Part shown: positions 8,636 to 17,937 of the stretch, piece after piece
Layout of the letters: every line of letters begins with the position of its first letter
Numbering within the stretch: the stretch's first letter is position 1
Assembly (NCBI GenBank): GCA_016214265.1
Contig: JACROU010000036.1
Coordinates: 1-38,276 of the forward strand
Origin: Candidatus Omnitrophota bacterium
GTDB lineage: Bacteria > Omnitrophota > Omnitrophia > Omnitrophales > JACROU01
Reading direction: 5' to 3'
Length of the DNA: 38,276 bases
Made by a program: the position numbers and the translations under genes
The notes under the pieces: generated by a model
What the model was told of the DNA's origin: nothing
What the model saw: only the letters and a program-made list of their open reading frames with translations
The model's database searches: none

Positions 8636-9745
8636 ATGTTACCCAACTCAAGTTCAAAGGCCAAAGCGTATCAACGTGTAAAACTGTGGCTCACCCTTGT
8701 CAATTTTCTGCTTACTTTATTTCTACTTGCAGCCGCTGTTGTAACAGGGCTTTCTGTATGGTTTCGTGATGTCGCTGTTTCTTTCAGTTCGTTCTCTCTT
8801 ATCTCTGCGGGGATTTACTTCGCGCTTTTTTCGCTCTATTTTTTAATTTTCGATTATCCGCTTTCGGTTTATTCCGGTTACATCCTCGAGAAAAAATTTG
8901 AGCTATCCAATCAGACTTTTTGGGCTTGGAATTTGGAGACTTTAAAAAAATCTCTTCTTTCGTTCGGAATCGCACTTGTGCTTATAGAAATATTTTTTGG
9001 TATCGTGCGCTCTTTTCCAAACCAATGGTGGTGGATGATCTGGCTCGTCTGGACTTTGTTTTCTTTGGTATTCGGCCGTTTGGCGCCGGTTTTGATTTTC
9101 CCTCTGTTCTACAAATTTAAACCACTCGAGGATCCCGATTTGAGACAGAGAATTTTGAATCTGGTGAGGTCAAACGGTCTGAAACTCGAAAATGTTTATG
9201 TGTTTAACATGAGCAAAACAACAAAAAAAGCTAACGCCGCCTTTTGCGGCATGGGTAAAACCCAACGTGTGATTTTGGGCGATACCCTGGTCGAGAATTT
9301 TACTCCGGAAGAAATCGAAGTTGTCGTGGCTCATGAAATGGGGCATTGTAAACTGCATCATCTTTGGAAGCGCGTATTTTGGATGACGTTTATTTCACTC
9401 GCTGCTTTTTTCCTGGCTTACAAAATTTGCGGAAATATAGCCTTGAAATTGGGATATGACGGCATGAGTGATTTAGCGTCGCTCCCGCTCATTTTCCTTG
9501 TCTTTTTCCTGATGAGTTTATTGGCTATGCCATTCGAAAATGCCTATTCCCGAAAACATGAGTTTGAAGCTGACGATTTTGCCTATGAGAAAACGCAGTA
9601 TCGTTCGGCCTGTATTCCCCTGATAGAGAAATTGGGAAGCCAAAATCTTGCGGATCCAGATCCCCATCCTCTTATTGAATTTCTGTTGTACGATCATCCT
9701 TCAATTGGTAAACGCATTCAACATTTCAGGGTTCGCGGTGCGTAA
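8636..9745 (+). CDS. M48 family zinc metalloprotease, Ste24 (CAAX protease 1)-like
   Basis: The ATG at 8636, one base after the previous stop, is preferred to the in-frame TTG at 8603. The 369-residue membrane protein has several hydrophobic segments (about 18-40, 53-73, 105-123, 131-157, 249-270, 283-299). The metalloprotease motif HEMGH is at 233-237 between membrane segments, with the third zinc ligand in HEFEADDFA (Glu311). The extended N-terminal multi-membrane region before the catalytic domain matches Ste24/CAAX protease 1 rather than the shorter HtpX. Bacteria lack CAAX prenylation, so it more likely acts in quality control of membrane proteins. It is coupled to the next gene by an 8-nt overlap. 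Confidence 0.88.
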   Translation: MLPNSSSKAKAYQRVKLWLTLVNFLLTLFLLAAAVVTGLSVWFRDVAVSFSSFSLISAGIYFALFSLYFLIFDYPLSVYSGYILEKKFELSNQTFWAWNLETLKKSLLSFGIALVLIEIFFGIVRSFPNQWWWMIWLVWTLFSLVFGRLAPVLIFPLFYKFKPLEDPDLRQRILNLVRSNGLKLENVYVFNMSKTTKKANAAFCGMGKTQRVILGDTLVENFTPEEIEVVVAHEMGHCKLHHLWKRVFWMTFISLAAFFLAYKICGNIALKLGYDGMSDLASLPLIFLVFFLMSLLAMPFENAYSRKHEFEADDFAYEKTQYRSACIPLIEKLGSQNLADPDPHPLIEFLLYDHPSIGKRIQHFRVRGA

Positions 9746-11054
9746 CAAGAATTTCATCTGTTTTCTTCTCTGTTCTGTACTCGCACAGGGAATCGCCTTT
9801 CCTGATACTGATGAAGATAAATTTATCTCCCGCATTCAGTCTCTGGAAAGCAGTTATCAAATTTCCCAAAATCAAGAATTGGAAAAACAATTGGCCAAGG
9901 TCTATCTGGATTATGCTGCGTATCTGAAAGCCCAGCAACGAGTTAAGGAAGCCCGGGATTATGCTGCCATGGCAAAAACTTTGGGGGCGGATGTGCCTGA
10001 ATCTGATTTGGCGCAGAAAGAGGCGGTTCCGGTGATTTCTGCGGCAACTTTAGCGGCAATGCCAGCGCCTAGCCCAGATGGTTTCGCAATGCAAAAAGCT
10101 ATCGTCTATCATCTGTTCGAAGACGGCATCGCGGCATTCAAAGAAAAAAATTATCCTTTGGCGGAAGAACAGATGAACAAAGTGCTCAAAGAGAATCCTT
10201 CGAATAAATATGCGCACGAACTGTTAGGCGATATCTGCTATCTCACGCAGAGACTGAATGAGGCCAAAGCGCATTGGCAGCAGGCCATGACCCGCGAGAA
10301 TATGGAGCGTATCAATATCAAATTATCAAAAGTGCAGAAGGAGATACCCGTTGAGTCAAAACTGAAAATTGCGGATGAAGAACATTTTTTGATCCGCTAT
10401 GACCGGACGCAAAAAGAATATTCATCTTATCAATTGAAGACAATCCTGCGCGAAGCATATCGGTCTATTTATCAAGATTTGGGCGCGTCGCTTGAAGAAA
10501 AAATCGTCGTCCTTTTGTATGATCCTGAAGTATTTGATACCTCGGTTAAAACGGAACATTGGTCGGGCGCTTTGTTTGACGGCAAAATCCGGGTTCCGCT
10601 CAAAGCGGGTGAAGAAACAAATGAAGAACAGGTGAATGGCTTGAAGAAATTAATTTGGCATGAATTGGGTCATGTTTTTGTTTATGAAATCGGCGGAAAA
10701 GATGTGCCGCTCTGGATGCATGAAGGTATAGCTCAATACGAAGAGGATAAGATTGTGCCAGTTCCCGTTGAGACTTTTCAGAATTTGAAAGCCGCGGGAA
10801 AAATTTTCAGTTTTTCGCAGTTAAGTTTGGGGTCAAAATTGTTCGAAGATGATCAGTCGATTTTATTGTTTTACCAAGAATCATTTTTGATAATGAAGTT
10901 TTTGATTAAACGTTTCGGATTTTATAAAATCAGTAAATTACTGAAAGCTATTGCGAATGGGGAAAGTATGGACTCGGCTTTTCTTTCGGTGCTTAATCTT
11001 TCTCCGGACGAACTTGACAGGCAGTGGCAGGTTTGGCAGAGGCAGAACGTATGA
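9738..11054 (+). CDS. Exported TPR protein with gluzincin (peptidase MA-like) domain
   Basis: The GTG at 9738 is preferred: it follows CAGGG (9726-9730) and gives a signal peptide (1-20, FLLCSVLAQGIA). The protein has 438 residues. N-terminal helices (25-95) and TPR-like repeats (about 122-200) are followed by a metallopeptidase-like domain: HELGH at 308-312 and the downstream WMHEGIAQYEE segment with Glu329 as the likely third zinc ligand, the pattern of peptidase MA-like (M1-related) proteins. It probably acts in the periplasm; the substrate is unknown. The gene overlaps the M48 protease by 8 nt upstream and the ParB-like gene by 4 nt (ATGA) downstream, so two envelope proteases and a ParB-like protein are cotranslated. 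Confidence 0.83.
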   Translation: MRNKNFICFLLCSVLAQGIAFPDTDEDKFISRIQSLESSYQISQNQELEKQLAKVYLDYAAYLKAQQRVKEARDYAAMAKTLGADVPESDLAQKEAVPVISAATLAAMPAPSPDGFAMQKAIVYHLFEDGIAAFKEKNYPLAEEQMNKVLKENPSNKYAHELLGDICYLTQRLNEAKAHWQQAMTRENMERINIKLSKVQKEIPVESKLKIADEEHFLIRYDRTQKEYSSYQLKTILREAYRSIYQDLGASLEEKIVVLLYDPEVFDTSVKTEHWSGALFDGKIRVPLKAGEETNEEQVNGLKKLIWHELGHVFVYEIGGKDVPLWMHEGIAQYEEDKIVPVPVETFQNLKAAGKIFSFSQLSLGSKLFEDDQSILLFYQESFLIMKFLIKRFGFYKISKLLKAIANGESMDSAFLSVLNLSPDELDRQWQVWQRQNV

Positions 11055-12004
11055 GCGCTCAAGCACAATCCGAACTCAGGAAAATAAAACTGCCGGAATT
11101 AGATCCGTTTGATGCCCGGTATTGTTTTCGCTACAGTTTGCAGGACAATGCGTTAATTGAGTCTGTGCGCCATTTCGGTATTCTTTCACCGATATTGGTT
11201 TTTTCTCACGAGAAGCGTTACGGACTCATTTCGGGATTTAAACGTTTTTTTGCGGCACTAAAATTAAAATTAGACGAAATTCCCGCGTTGGTTATCTCTG
11301 ATTCGGGATTCGATAAGGAAAGAATCCGGTTATCGCTTGAGAATAACCGAAATGGAATCTACACGCCGCTGGACCAGGCTGTCGCTATTGCGAAACTGAC
11401 GGCGGTCATCGGATTATCGAAAGAAACGGTGCGGGAAGAGTGCATGCCTTATCTGGGGCTTACGCCGTCACTGAAAATTCTGGATGAGTACGAAAAAATT
11501 TCCAGGCTCAGCCGCGAAATTCTGGAGGCTGTTTATCTTGGCGACGTCCCATTTCGAGGAATTGCCGATTGGGCGGATTTTTCTGTGAAGGAGCAGGCCG
11601 TGCTTTGGGATCAATGCCTTAGCCGTTTTCATTTTACGAGCTCCGAACTGACTGAATTCGCCAGTCTTGTCCGAGATGTAATTGCGGTAAGCGTTGAGCC
11701 GATTGAAAAAATCTTTGACCTGCCTGAAATTCGCGACCTGTCAGGTAAAAAAGAGAAACAAAAATCGCAGGTCTTGATTGAAATTTTGAAACAACTTCGT
11801 TATCCCAAAAGTTACGAAATTAGAAAACAATTTCGCGATAAATTGTCACGGGTAAAATTTAAATTACCGATTCAGCTTCTGAAATCCGAGTCGATGGAAG
11901 AGGAGGGTATCGAATTGAGAATTCGATTGTTGAACCGGGAAGGATTCGAAAAAGTGATGGAGGAGCTTAAGAAAAAACAAGAAGAAATCGAAGGGTTATT
12001 ATGA
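11051..12004 (+). CDS. Orphan ParB/Srx-domain protein
   Basis: The start ATG at 11051 forms an ATGA junction with the previous gene. The protein has 317 residues. The N-terminal third resembles the ParB N-terminal (ParB/sulfiredoxin-fold) domain: SVRHFGILSPILV, then GLISGFKRFFAA (the box with a conserved Arg) and ENNRNGIYTPLDQA, which matches the ParB pattern EN.qR..l.piEeA. A helical middle part (about 115-220) could be the HTH/KorB-like segment but is divergent, and the C-terminus is charged and helical. No ParA neighbour is present and its neighbours are envelope proteins, so chromosome partition is not implied. The function is unknown; a ParB-type CTPase switch or a nucleotide-dependent regulator are options. 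Confidence 0.7.
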   Translation: MSAQAQSELRKIKLPELDPFDARYCFRYSLQDNALIESVRHFGILSPILVFSHEKRYGLISGFKRFFAALKLKLDEIPALVISDSGFDKERIRLSLENNRNGIYTPLDQAVAIAKLTAVIGLSKETVREECMPYLGLTPSLKILDEYEKISRLSREILEAVYLGDVPFRGIADWADFSVKEQAVLWDQCLSRFHFTSSELTEFASLVRDVIAVSVEPIEKIFDLPEIRDLSGKKEKQKSQVLIEILKQLRYPKSYEIRKQFRDKLSRVKFKLPIQLLKSESMEEEGIELRIRLLNREGFEKVMEELKKKQEEIEGLL

Positions 12005-12053
12005 AGAAGATTTTATTTCAGAATATCACAACAAACAAATAGGAGGATTTGTC

Positions 12054-12647
12054 ATGCGGGGTTTCTTAATTGCAATAGCTGTTCTTGTCGGTTTGGTGGT
12101 GATTGCCGCTTTGATGTTAAGCGGAACTTACAACTCAATCGTATCGTCCGAAGAAGGGGTGAAAGAGGCGTGGGCGCAGGTTGAAAACGTATACCAACGT
12201 CGTCTCGACCTCGTACCTAATTTAGTGGAAACGGTGAAAGGTTATGCCGCTCACGAACGTCAAACTCTGGAGGAAGTGGTGAAAGCTCGTGCCAGCGTAG
12301 CTGACATGAAAGTCACTCCGGAGATGGCGAATGATCCGGATGCCTTGGCAAAATTTGAAAACGCTCAAAAAGGGCTTTCTTCCGCGCTGAGCCGATTGCT
12401 CGTAGTCGTGGAACGTTATCCTGATTTGAAAGCGAGTCAAAATTTTCTCGCGCTTCAAAGCCAGCTGGAAGGAACAGAAAATCGCATCGCGGTGGAACGC
12501 CGGCGATTTAACGAAATGGCACGTCAGTTCAATACCAAGATCCGCGTTTTTCCGAGTAATTTAATTGCTAACTTTTTCGGGTTTCATTCCAAGGCCTATT
12601 TTCAAGCTGAAGAATCTGCGAAAACCGCGCCCAAAGTCGCGTTCTAA
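12054..12647 (+). CDS. lemA: LemA family protein
   Basis: The 197-residue protein has an N-terminal membrane anchor (about 3-23) followed by the LemA helical domain, with the signature WAQVENVYQRRLDLVPNLVE (about 43-62) and VKGYAAHE. A consensus AGGAGG 6 nt upstream fixes the start. LemA proteins are single-pass membrane proteins with a coiled-coil exterior; their role is poorly defined. Here lemA heads a lemA-TPM-TPM-batD-batE run, and lemA beside YgcG/TPM genes is a common arrangement. The strong ribosome-binding site after a weakly coupled gene suggests it is translated independently and at a higher level. Confidence 0.93.
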   Translation: MRGFLIAIAVLVGLVVIAALMLSGTYNSIVSSEEGVKEAWAQVENVYQRRLDLVPNLVETVKGYAAHERQTLEEVVKARASVADMKVTPEMANDPDALAKFENAQKGLSSALSRLLVVVERYPDLKASQNFLALQSQLEGTENRIAVERRRFNEMARQFNTKIRVFPSNLIANFFGFHSKAYFQAEESAKTAPKVAF

Positions 12648-12652
12648 TTTTC

Positions 12653-13447
12653 ATGCTGAGGCGCTTTCTCGTCCTATTTTCATTTCTTTTTCTCGTTGGC
12701 CTTCCGTCTGCTTTGGCGCTTCCCGTGCCCGAGAAGCCGGAGGGGTATGTTTCTGATTATGCGGGAATGATGTCTCCGGCCGCACGGGCCAGTTTGGAAT
12801 CCCAATTGGCCCAGTTTGAGCGTGAGACCTCTAATCAGGTGGTGGTGGCGACATTTCCAAGTCTGGACGGAGAGTCCCTTGAAGATTTTTCAATTCGTCT
12901 AGCTGAGAAATGGAAAATTGGACAGAGGGATAAAAATAACGGAGTCATTTTCCTCATTTTCAAAAATGACCGGAAAATGAGAATCGAAGTCGGATACGGA
13001 CTTGAAGGCGCGCTTCCTGACGCTACGGCCAGTGTTATTTTAAATCAAATTGTGACACCGTTATTCCGTCTGGGAAAATTTGATGATGGCATTACGATGG
13101 GAACTCAGGCGATTCTGGCGGCGACAAAAGGAGAGTTTAAAGCGACGGCGCATAAAAAATCCGATTCAAGCGGCCTTATCACATTAATTTTTCTCGCACT
13201 TCTGTTTTCTTTGGTAGTGGACATAATTCGGTATGGTTTTTACCGGATGAGGCACAAAAAATATGAGCATCGTTTTTCATTTTGGGAGTGGTGGTTTGCT
13301 TTCAGTATCTTACTATTTGTTATTCAAATGCTTCTTTCCTCCGGGGGATCATCTAGTAGCAGCGGAGGGAGCAGTTCTGGCGGTGGTGGCGGGTTTTCAG
13401 GTGGTGGCGGCAGTTTTGGCGGCGGTGGATCAAGCGGAGGTTGGTAA
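12653..13447 (+). CDS. YgcG-like TPM-domain membrane protein with glycine-rich tail
   Basis: The 264-residue protein has a signal peptide (1-22), then a TPM (TLP18.3/Psb32/MOLO-1) domain at about 30-160 containing NNGVIFLIFKNDRKMRIEVGYG-type strands (96-116). Two hydrophobic segments follow (about 173-190 and 213-228). It ends in a Gly/Ser-rich tail (230-264) finishing SSGGW, as is typical of YgcG proteins. The TPM domain would lie in the periplasm. TPM domains have been proposed to have phosphatase or chaperone-like roles, and the exact activity here is unknown. It sits 5 nt after lemA and overlaps the second TPM gene by one base. Confidence 0.9.
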   Translation: MLRRFLVLFSFLFLVGLPSALALPVPEKPEGYVSDYAGMMSPAARASLESQLAQFERETSNQVVVATFPSLDGESLEDFSIRLAEKWKIGQRDKNNGVIFLIFKNDRKMRIEVGYGLEGALPDATASVILNQIVTPLFRLGKFDDGITMGTQAILAATKGEFKATAHKKSDSSGLITLIFLALLFSLVVDIIRYGFYRMRHKKYEHRFSFWEWWFAFSILLFVIQMLLSSGGSSSSSGGSSSGGGGGFSGGGGSFGGGGSSGGW

Positions 13448-13902
13448 TGGGGATGCGAAGCTATTTTCCGAAATATTTTTTCTCGAGAAGTGAACGAGAT
13501 GCTATTGAATCAGCAATTTGTTCAGCCGAGAGCAAGACATCCGGAGAAATTCGCGTGCATGTCGAGCGCGATACGCCGGAGGATGTGCTTGGTGAAGCAA
13601 AACGCATATTCGAGCGGCTTGGCATGACGCGCACGAAAGAACGTAACGGCGTACTGATTTTGTTTGGGATCAAGAAACAGCAGTTTGCACTAATTGGAGA
13701 CCGTGGCATTCATGAAAAAGTTCCAGTTAATTTTTGGGACGACATTACACAGCTAATGATGAAAAAATTCAAAGATGACCGGTTTGCCGATGGGCTGGTT
13801 GAGGGCATCCGGCTAATTGGCGAAAAGCTTCAGGACTTTTTCCCGGTTCAAAAAGATAATCCGAATGAATTGCCGAACCATATTTCCTACGGGCAGGTTT
13901 AA
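13447..13902 (+). CDS. Second TPM-domain protein, soluble
   Basis: The ATG at 13447 overlaps the TAA of the previous gene by one base and lies 6 nt after GGAGG (13436-13440), which decides it over the in-frame TTG at 13441. The 151 residues make up nearly only a TPM domain: SGEIRVHVERDTPEDVL, NGVLILFGIKKQQFALIGDRGIH and a C-terminal GLVEGIRLIGEKL helix. No signal peptide or membrane segment is visible, so it may face the cytoplasm, opposite to the first TPM protein. This is a paired, duplicated arrangement known for YgcG neighbours. The function is unknown. Confidence 0.85.
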   Translation: MGMRSYFPKYFFSRSERDAIESAICSAESKTSGEIRVHVERDTPEDVLGEAKRIFERLGMTRTKERNGVLILFGIKKQQFALIGDRGIHEKVPVNFWDDITQLMMKKFKDDRFADGLVEGIRLIGEKLQDFFPVQKDNPNELPNHISYGQV

Positions 13903-13992
13903 GGCGCTTTTAGACCTTACCATTAGTGGACTTCCGATGTTTAATTCGATAAAATACCAGTTTGTTTTTAACCGTTAATTTCAGGGCACTCC

Positions 13993-15993
13993 ATGCGCTT
14001 AAAGTCTTTTGTTTTGTCATTGGTATTTCTGTTGATTCCCGCCATTCTTGCATTTGCCCAAGAAGAGGTAAAGGTCTCTACGGTTTTTGACAAAAAGACG
14101 CTTGAAGTTAACGATCAGCTGAATCTTACGATTAAAATTTCAGGCTCCCGGGTGAATATTCAACGGCCGCGGATACCGGTTAACGAAAGTTTTGATGCGT
14201 TTTATTCAGGGCGTGCATCCCGTTTCATATATCAGAATGGCAAGCAGGAGTCGGTGACGGAATTTCGCTACACGATGATTCCCAAACGTCCGGGAGTGTT
14301 TAAAATTGGGCCTATTGATATTGAGGTTAATGATTCTACTTACCGGACAGAGCCTGTAGAAATCGAGGTATTGGGAACTCCCGGAACTGCTCCCGCAGCA
14401 TCTCAGGGAGCCAGCAGTTTTATGAATCAGCAGTTTTCCCAGACGGGACCTGCTCGTGTGCCTTCCTCGTTTCCACAACGATCTGCACCGGCTCCGGCAG
14501 TGCCTTCGTCCGGTTTTCCGTCATCGTCTTATACCAGTCAAGTATCAGCCCCTGTGATTCAGCCGGGTGACAATGATGTTATTTTTCTTCGGGCTTACGT
14601 GGATAAGACCAGTGTTTATCCGGGTGAACAAATTCTTTTGACCTATTCGATTTATACGCGTGCCGACACCCGGTATGAAGGGTTTGAGCAGGAGCCAGAA
14701 GCTACGGGATTTTGGATCGAGGAATTGCCAATTGGTCAAAATATTGATCGAAGTACGGTGACAATTAATGGCAGAAGATATATCAAGGCCGATATTCGCA
14801 AAATGGCGTTGTTTGCCACGGCGCCCGGTGAATTTCCCATTCAGCCGGGAAGTGTCAAAGCATCGATCGAAGAACGGCCTCGAGAAAACGGAATGTTTGA
14901 TGATTTTTTCAATGACAGCTTTTTCGGCGGCGGTGGTGGCGGTGGTGGGCTTTTTGCGCGGCGTGTGAATAAAGTTTTGACGTCGGCGCTGATTCCTATT
15001 CAGGTCAAAGAATTGCCGACGCGGGGCAAGCCCTCTGATTTCAGCGGCTCGATCGGCCGGTTCAGTTTCACGTCTTCGATTGATAAAAGTCAGGTGAAGC
15101 AGAATGAGCCGGTGACGATGGCGCTCAAAATTGAAGGTGAAGGAAATATCGAAACGCTTCAACATCCGGCGGTTCCGGATCTGGAAAATTTCAAAATTTA
15201 TGACGGAGAATCATCCAGCCAGCTTTACAAACGAGGATCTACGATCGTAGGATCGAAAAGTTTCGAAATTATTTTTATTCCGGATAAAACCGGTGATTAC
15301 ACATTACCGTCTCTTTTGTTTAACTATTTCGATCCAGTTGCAGGCGAGTATAAGGCCACGCGCACGCCTGAATATAGAGTGAAAGTTCTGCAGGGCGAGG
15401 CGTCCCCTGATTTGAAAATGCTTCCTCAAATGAAATCCGAGGCGCTTAAAAAAGATATTACCAAAGAGACCAGCGATATTTACACGATTAAAACCAATTT
15501 TGGTTTGGTCAAAGAAAATCAGACGGAAATCGAAGTGCGGAATGTTTTGGGCGGCGCGAGTGGAGCGCTGGGATTAGGGTTTCTGCTTTTTTTTCTTTCG
15601 AGAATACGTTCTCAAGCCTATGAGAAAGATAAAGCCCGGTACCGCCGCAAAATTGCAGCCAAGTCCGCACGACGGCAGTACCGCAAATTGCTTCGGCGAG
15701 TGACGAAAGCTAAGGATAAGCCGGATAGGCAGCTGTTTGTTGATGCCACTAAAGTTCTCGATCAGTATTTCGCCGATAAGTTCGGTGTTTCTGCACTGGG
15801 GCTGACATTCCCGGATATTGAAGGTAATTTGATTTCGAGTGGGTTTGACGGGGAGTTAATTAATGACATCCGAAGTTTTTATGAAATTGCTGATCTGGCC
15901 CGGTTCACCAGTTACGAAAAATCGCATGACCGGCTGGTAGAAATGATGACGATGATCGAGAAAATAATTTTAAGAGTTGAAAAAAAACGATGA
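13993..15993 (+). CDS. batD: BatD (oxygen-tolerance) family protein
   Basis: The 666-residue protein has a signal peptide (1-22, ending AFA), repeated Ig-like beta domains typical of BatD (TVFDKKTLEVNDQL; FRYTMIPKRPGVFKIGPI at about 94-111; a second set starting YVDKTSVYPGEQILLTYSI and a third IDKSQVKQNEPVTMALKI). A membrane segment lies near 523-540 and a basic cytoplasmic C-terminal domain follows. A Gly run near 313-320 interrupts one domain. BatD works with BatA/BatB/BatE-type proteins, usually beside a MoxR ATPase, in envelope stress or aerotolerance; here only batD and batE are present. It follows a 90-nt gap that could hold a promoter, and overlaps batE by 4 nt (ATGA). Confidence 0.9.
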   Translation: MRLKSFVLSLVFLLIPAILAFAQEEVKVSTVFDKKTLEVNDQLNLTIKISGSRVNIQRPRIPVNESFDAFYSGRASRFIYQNGKQESVTEFRYTMIPKRPGVFKIGPIDIEVNDSTYRTEPVEIEVLGTPGTAPAASQGASSFMNQQFSQTGPARVPSSFPQRSAPAPAVPSSGFPSSSYTSQVSAPVIQPGDNDVIFLRAYVDKTSVYPGEQILLTYSIYTRADTRYEGFEQEPEATGFWIEELPIGQNIDRSTVTINGRRYIKADIRKMALFATAPGEFPIQPGSVKASIEERPRENGMFDDFFNDSFFGGGGGGGGLFARRVNKVLTSALIPIQVKELPTRGKPSDFSGSIGRFSFTSSIDKSQVKQNEPVTMALKIEGEGNIETLQHPAVPDLENFKIYDGESSSQLYKRGSTIVGSKSFEIIFIPDKTGDYTLPSLLFNYFDPVAGEYKATRTPEYRVKVLQGEASPDLKMLPQMKSEALKKDITKETSDIYTIKTNFGLVKENQTEIEVRNVLGGASGALGLGFLLFFLSRIRSQAYEKDKARYRRKIAAKSARRQYRKLLRRVTKAKDKPDRQLFVDATKVLDQYFADKFGVSALGLTFPDIEGNLISSGFDGELINDIRSFYEIADLARFTSYEKSHDRLVEMMTMIEKIILRVEKKR

Positions 15994-16757
15994 AGAAAAT
16001 TTTTGCGTTCACAATACTTTCGTTTTTTGTTTTTGCCGGCGGGCACTGCGCTTGGGCACTGGATGCTGGCTACAAAAAAATGTTCAAAGAAGCCAACACG
16101 CTTTATGCCCAGTCAAAATATGATGCGGCACTGGAAAAATATCAGAAACTCAGCCTGATGGAGGCCACACCCGAAGCTTATTTTAATTTGGGCAATGCTT
16201 ACATCAAAACCAAAAAACTGGGATTGGCTATTGCTTCTTACGAAACAGCTAAAATGCTTGCGCCGCGCGACTTGGATATTCGCAAAAATTTGCGATTTGC
16301 CAAAAGTCTGGTTCAGTCCAAACTGGCACAGCCGACGGATTGGTATCTAAAAGATGTCGAAAAAGTTTCCTCATTTTTTTCTCTGCTGGAAGTTGAAATT
16401 GTGGGGCTGGGCCTTGCGGCGCTGACTTTGCTTTGGATGATTTTGCTTCTTGCGTTGGGCCGGCGTCCTTTTCGGGGGTGGGTTTTCAGAAGTTTAATCA
16501 CGTTGATTCTGATTGCCGGCGCGGTGTGGGGAATGAAATATTATTTTTATTTTGGTCAAACCCGCGGTGTTGTGATTCGTCCTGACGCGGAGGTTCGGTA
16601 TGGACCCTCGAAGGATGAAAAAGTTGTTTTCCGCCTGCCTGAGGGATTAAGAGTGCGTTTGCTTGAGGATCGTGAGGGGTGGGAGAGGGTTCAAATGTCA
16701 AACAAAGATAACGGATGGATTTCAAAAGACGATGTCCAAATTATTAAAATTGCCTAA
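15990..16757 (+). CDS. batE: BatE-like TPR and SH3-domain membrane protein
   Basis: The 255-residue protein has a signal peptide or anchor (about 1-24), TPR repeats (about 28-105; [37 protein letters not shown]), two adjacent membrane segments (about 135-155 and 167-185) and a C-terminal bacterial SH3-like domain (195-255; [27 protein letters not shown]). This is the usual BatE architecture of aerotolerance operons. The start overlaps the batD stop as ATGA. The SH3 domain may bind peptidoglycan or a partner. The 3' end overlaps the trpB start by 26 nt. Confidence 0.85.
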   Translation: MKKIFAFTILSFFVFAGGHCAWALDAGYKKMFKEANTLYAQSKYDAALEKYQKLSLMEATPEAYFNLGNAYIKTKKLGLAIASYETAKMLAPRDLDIRKNLRFAKSLVQSKLAQPTDWYLKDVEKVSSFFSLLEVEIVGLGLAALTLLWMILLLALGRRPFRGWVFRSLITLILIAGAVWGMKYYFYFGQTRGVVIRPDAEVRYGPSKDEKVVFRLPEGLRVRLLEDREGWERVQMSNKDNGWISKDDVQIIKIA

Positions 16758-17937
16758 AGTTCCGGACGCTCACGGACATTTTGGTTCGTTTGGCGGGCGT
16801 TATGTGCCAGAAACTCTGATTCAGGCCCTCGATGAGCTGGAGTTTGCCTACAAATGGTTGAAGAAAAATTCGGCGTTCAAAAAAGACGTGGAGCACTATT
16901 TAACCACTTACGTCGGACGCCCAACGCCGCTTTATTTTGCCGGAAATTTGACGCGCCATTTTGGCCACGCGCGGGTGTATCTCAAACGCGAAGATTTGTG
17001 TCATACCGGGGCCCACAAAATCAACAACACGATGGCGCAGGCACTGCTTGCCGTTTATTTGAAAAAGAAACGCATTGTGGCCGAAACCGGGGCGGGTCAG
17101 CATGGAGTGGCCTCAGCCACTGCCGCGCGCGTGTTTGGTCTGGACTGCGTGGTTTACATGGGCGAGGAAGACATTCATCGGCAAGCGCTCAACGTGTATA
17201 AAATGCAAATTCTGGGCGCTGAGGTACGGCCCGTAAAATCCGGATCACGAACGTTGAAAGACGCGACGAATGAGGCGATTCGCGACTGGGTGACGAATGT
17301 GAACAGCACGCATTATCTTTTGGGCTCTTGCGTCGGACCTCATCCGTATCCGATGATTGTCCGTGATTTTCAATCAGTGATCGGCCGCGAGACGCGCCGC
17401 CAATTTTTAAAACTGACGGGCAGGCTTCCGAATTATCTGATGGCTTGTGTCGGTGGCGGCAGTAACTCAATCGGATTTTTTTATCCCTTTCTTCGAGATC
17501 GCGTGAACATGATTGGCGTTGAAGCGGCGGGAGAAGGTTTGAATACGCATCATCATGCTGCGACTATGGCCAAGGGTGTGCCCGGAGTTCTCCACGGGAT
17601 GAAAAGTTTACTGTTGCAGGACTCGGATGGTCAGGTGGAATTGGCGCATTCAATTTCTGCGGGGCTTGATTATCCGTCTGTCGGCCCTGAACATGCTTGG
17701 CTGAAAGAGAAAAAACGGGTGACTTATGTTTCAGCGACGGATTCTGAAGCGATGCGGGCATTTCATTTGTTGACCAAAGAAGAGGGTATTATGCCCGCCA
17801 TTGAATCAGCGCACGCTCTGGCTTATCTGGAAAAATTGTTGCCGAAAACAAAATCGACGGAATCGGTGATCATTTGTCTTTCTGGGCGCGGGGATAAAGA
17901 CATTGAAATTGTCCGAAAATGGGACCAACAATCATGA
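16732..17937 (+). CDS. trpB: Tryptophan synthase beta chain
   Basis: This is the PLP enzyme joining indole with L-serine to make tryptophan. It has 401 residues from ATG 16732, the normal TrpB1 length; the longer upstream frame runs through batE and is unlikely. Motifs: [13 protein letters not shown] (18-30), [16 protein letters not shown] (85-100, with Lys96 forming the PLP Schiff base), [11 protein letters not shown], the phosphate-binding loop VGGGSNSIG, and the C-terminal CLSGRGDKD. It overlaps batE by 26 nt and trpA by 4 nt (ATGA). No other tryptophan genes are in the window, so the trp pathway is split or the enzyme works on imported indole or serine. Confidence 0.97.
   Translation: MSKLLKLPKVPDAHGHFGSFGGRYVPETLIQALDELEFAYKWLKKNSAFKKDVEHYLTTYVGRPTPLYFAGNLTRHFGHARVYLKREDLCHTGAHKINNTMAQALLAVYLKKKRIVAETGAGQHGVASATAARVFGLDCVVYMGEEDIHRQALNVYKMQILGAEVRPVKSGSRTLKDATNEAIRDWVTNVNSTHYLLGSCVGPHPYPMIVRDFQSVIGRETRRQFLKLTGRLPNYLMACVGGGSNSIGFFYPFLRDRVNMIGVEAAGEGLNTHHHAATMAKGVPGVLHGMKSLLLQDSDGQVELAHSISAGLDYPSVGPEHAWLKEKKRVTYVSATDSEAMRAFHLLTKEEGIMPAIESAHALAYLEKLLPKTKSTESVIICLSGRGDKDIEIVRKWDQQS

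Noticed and set aside
12001..12042. A 13-codon ORF beginning with an ATGA overlap after the ParB-like gene and ending just before the lemA ribosome-binding site.
   Set aside because: Too short to judge, no ribosome-binding site of its own beyond coupling, and no attenuator-like structure; most likely chance.
13330..13440. GGTGGTGGC-type repeats that could be taken for a DNA repeat element.
   Set aside because: They encode the Gly/Ser-rich tail normal for YgcG-like proteins.
13903..13992. Possible promoter (TAAAAT near 13951) upstream of batD.
   Set aside because: No matching -35 hexamer at proper spacing; listed only as a gap with nothing firm in it.
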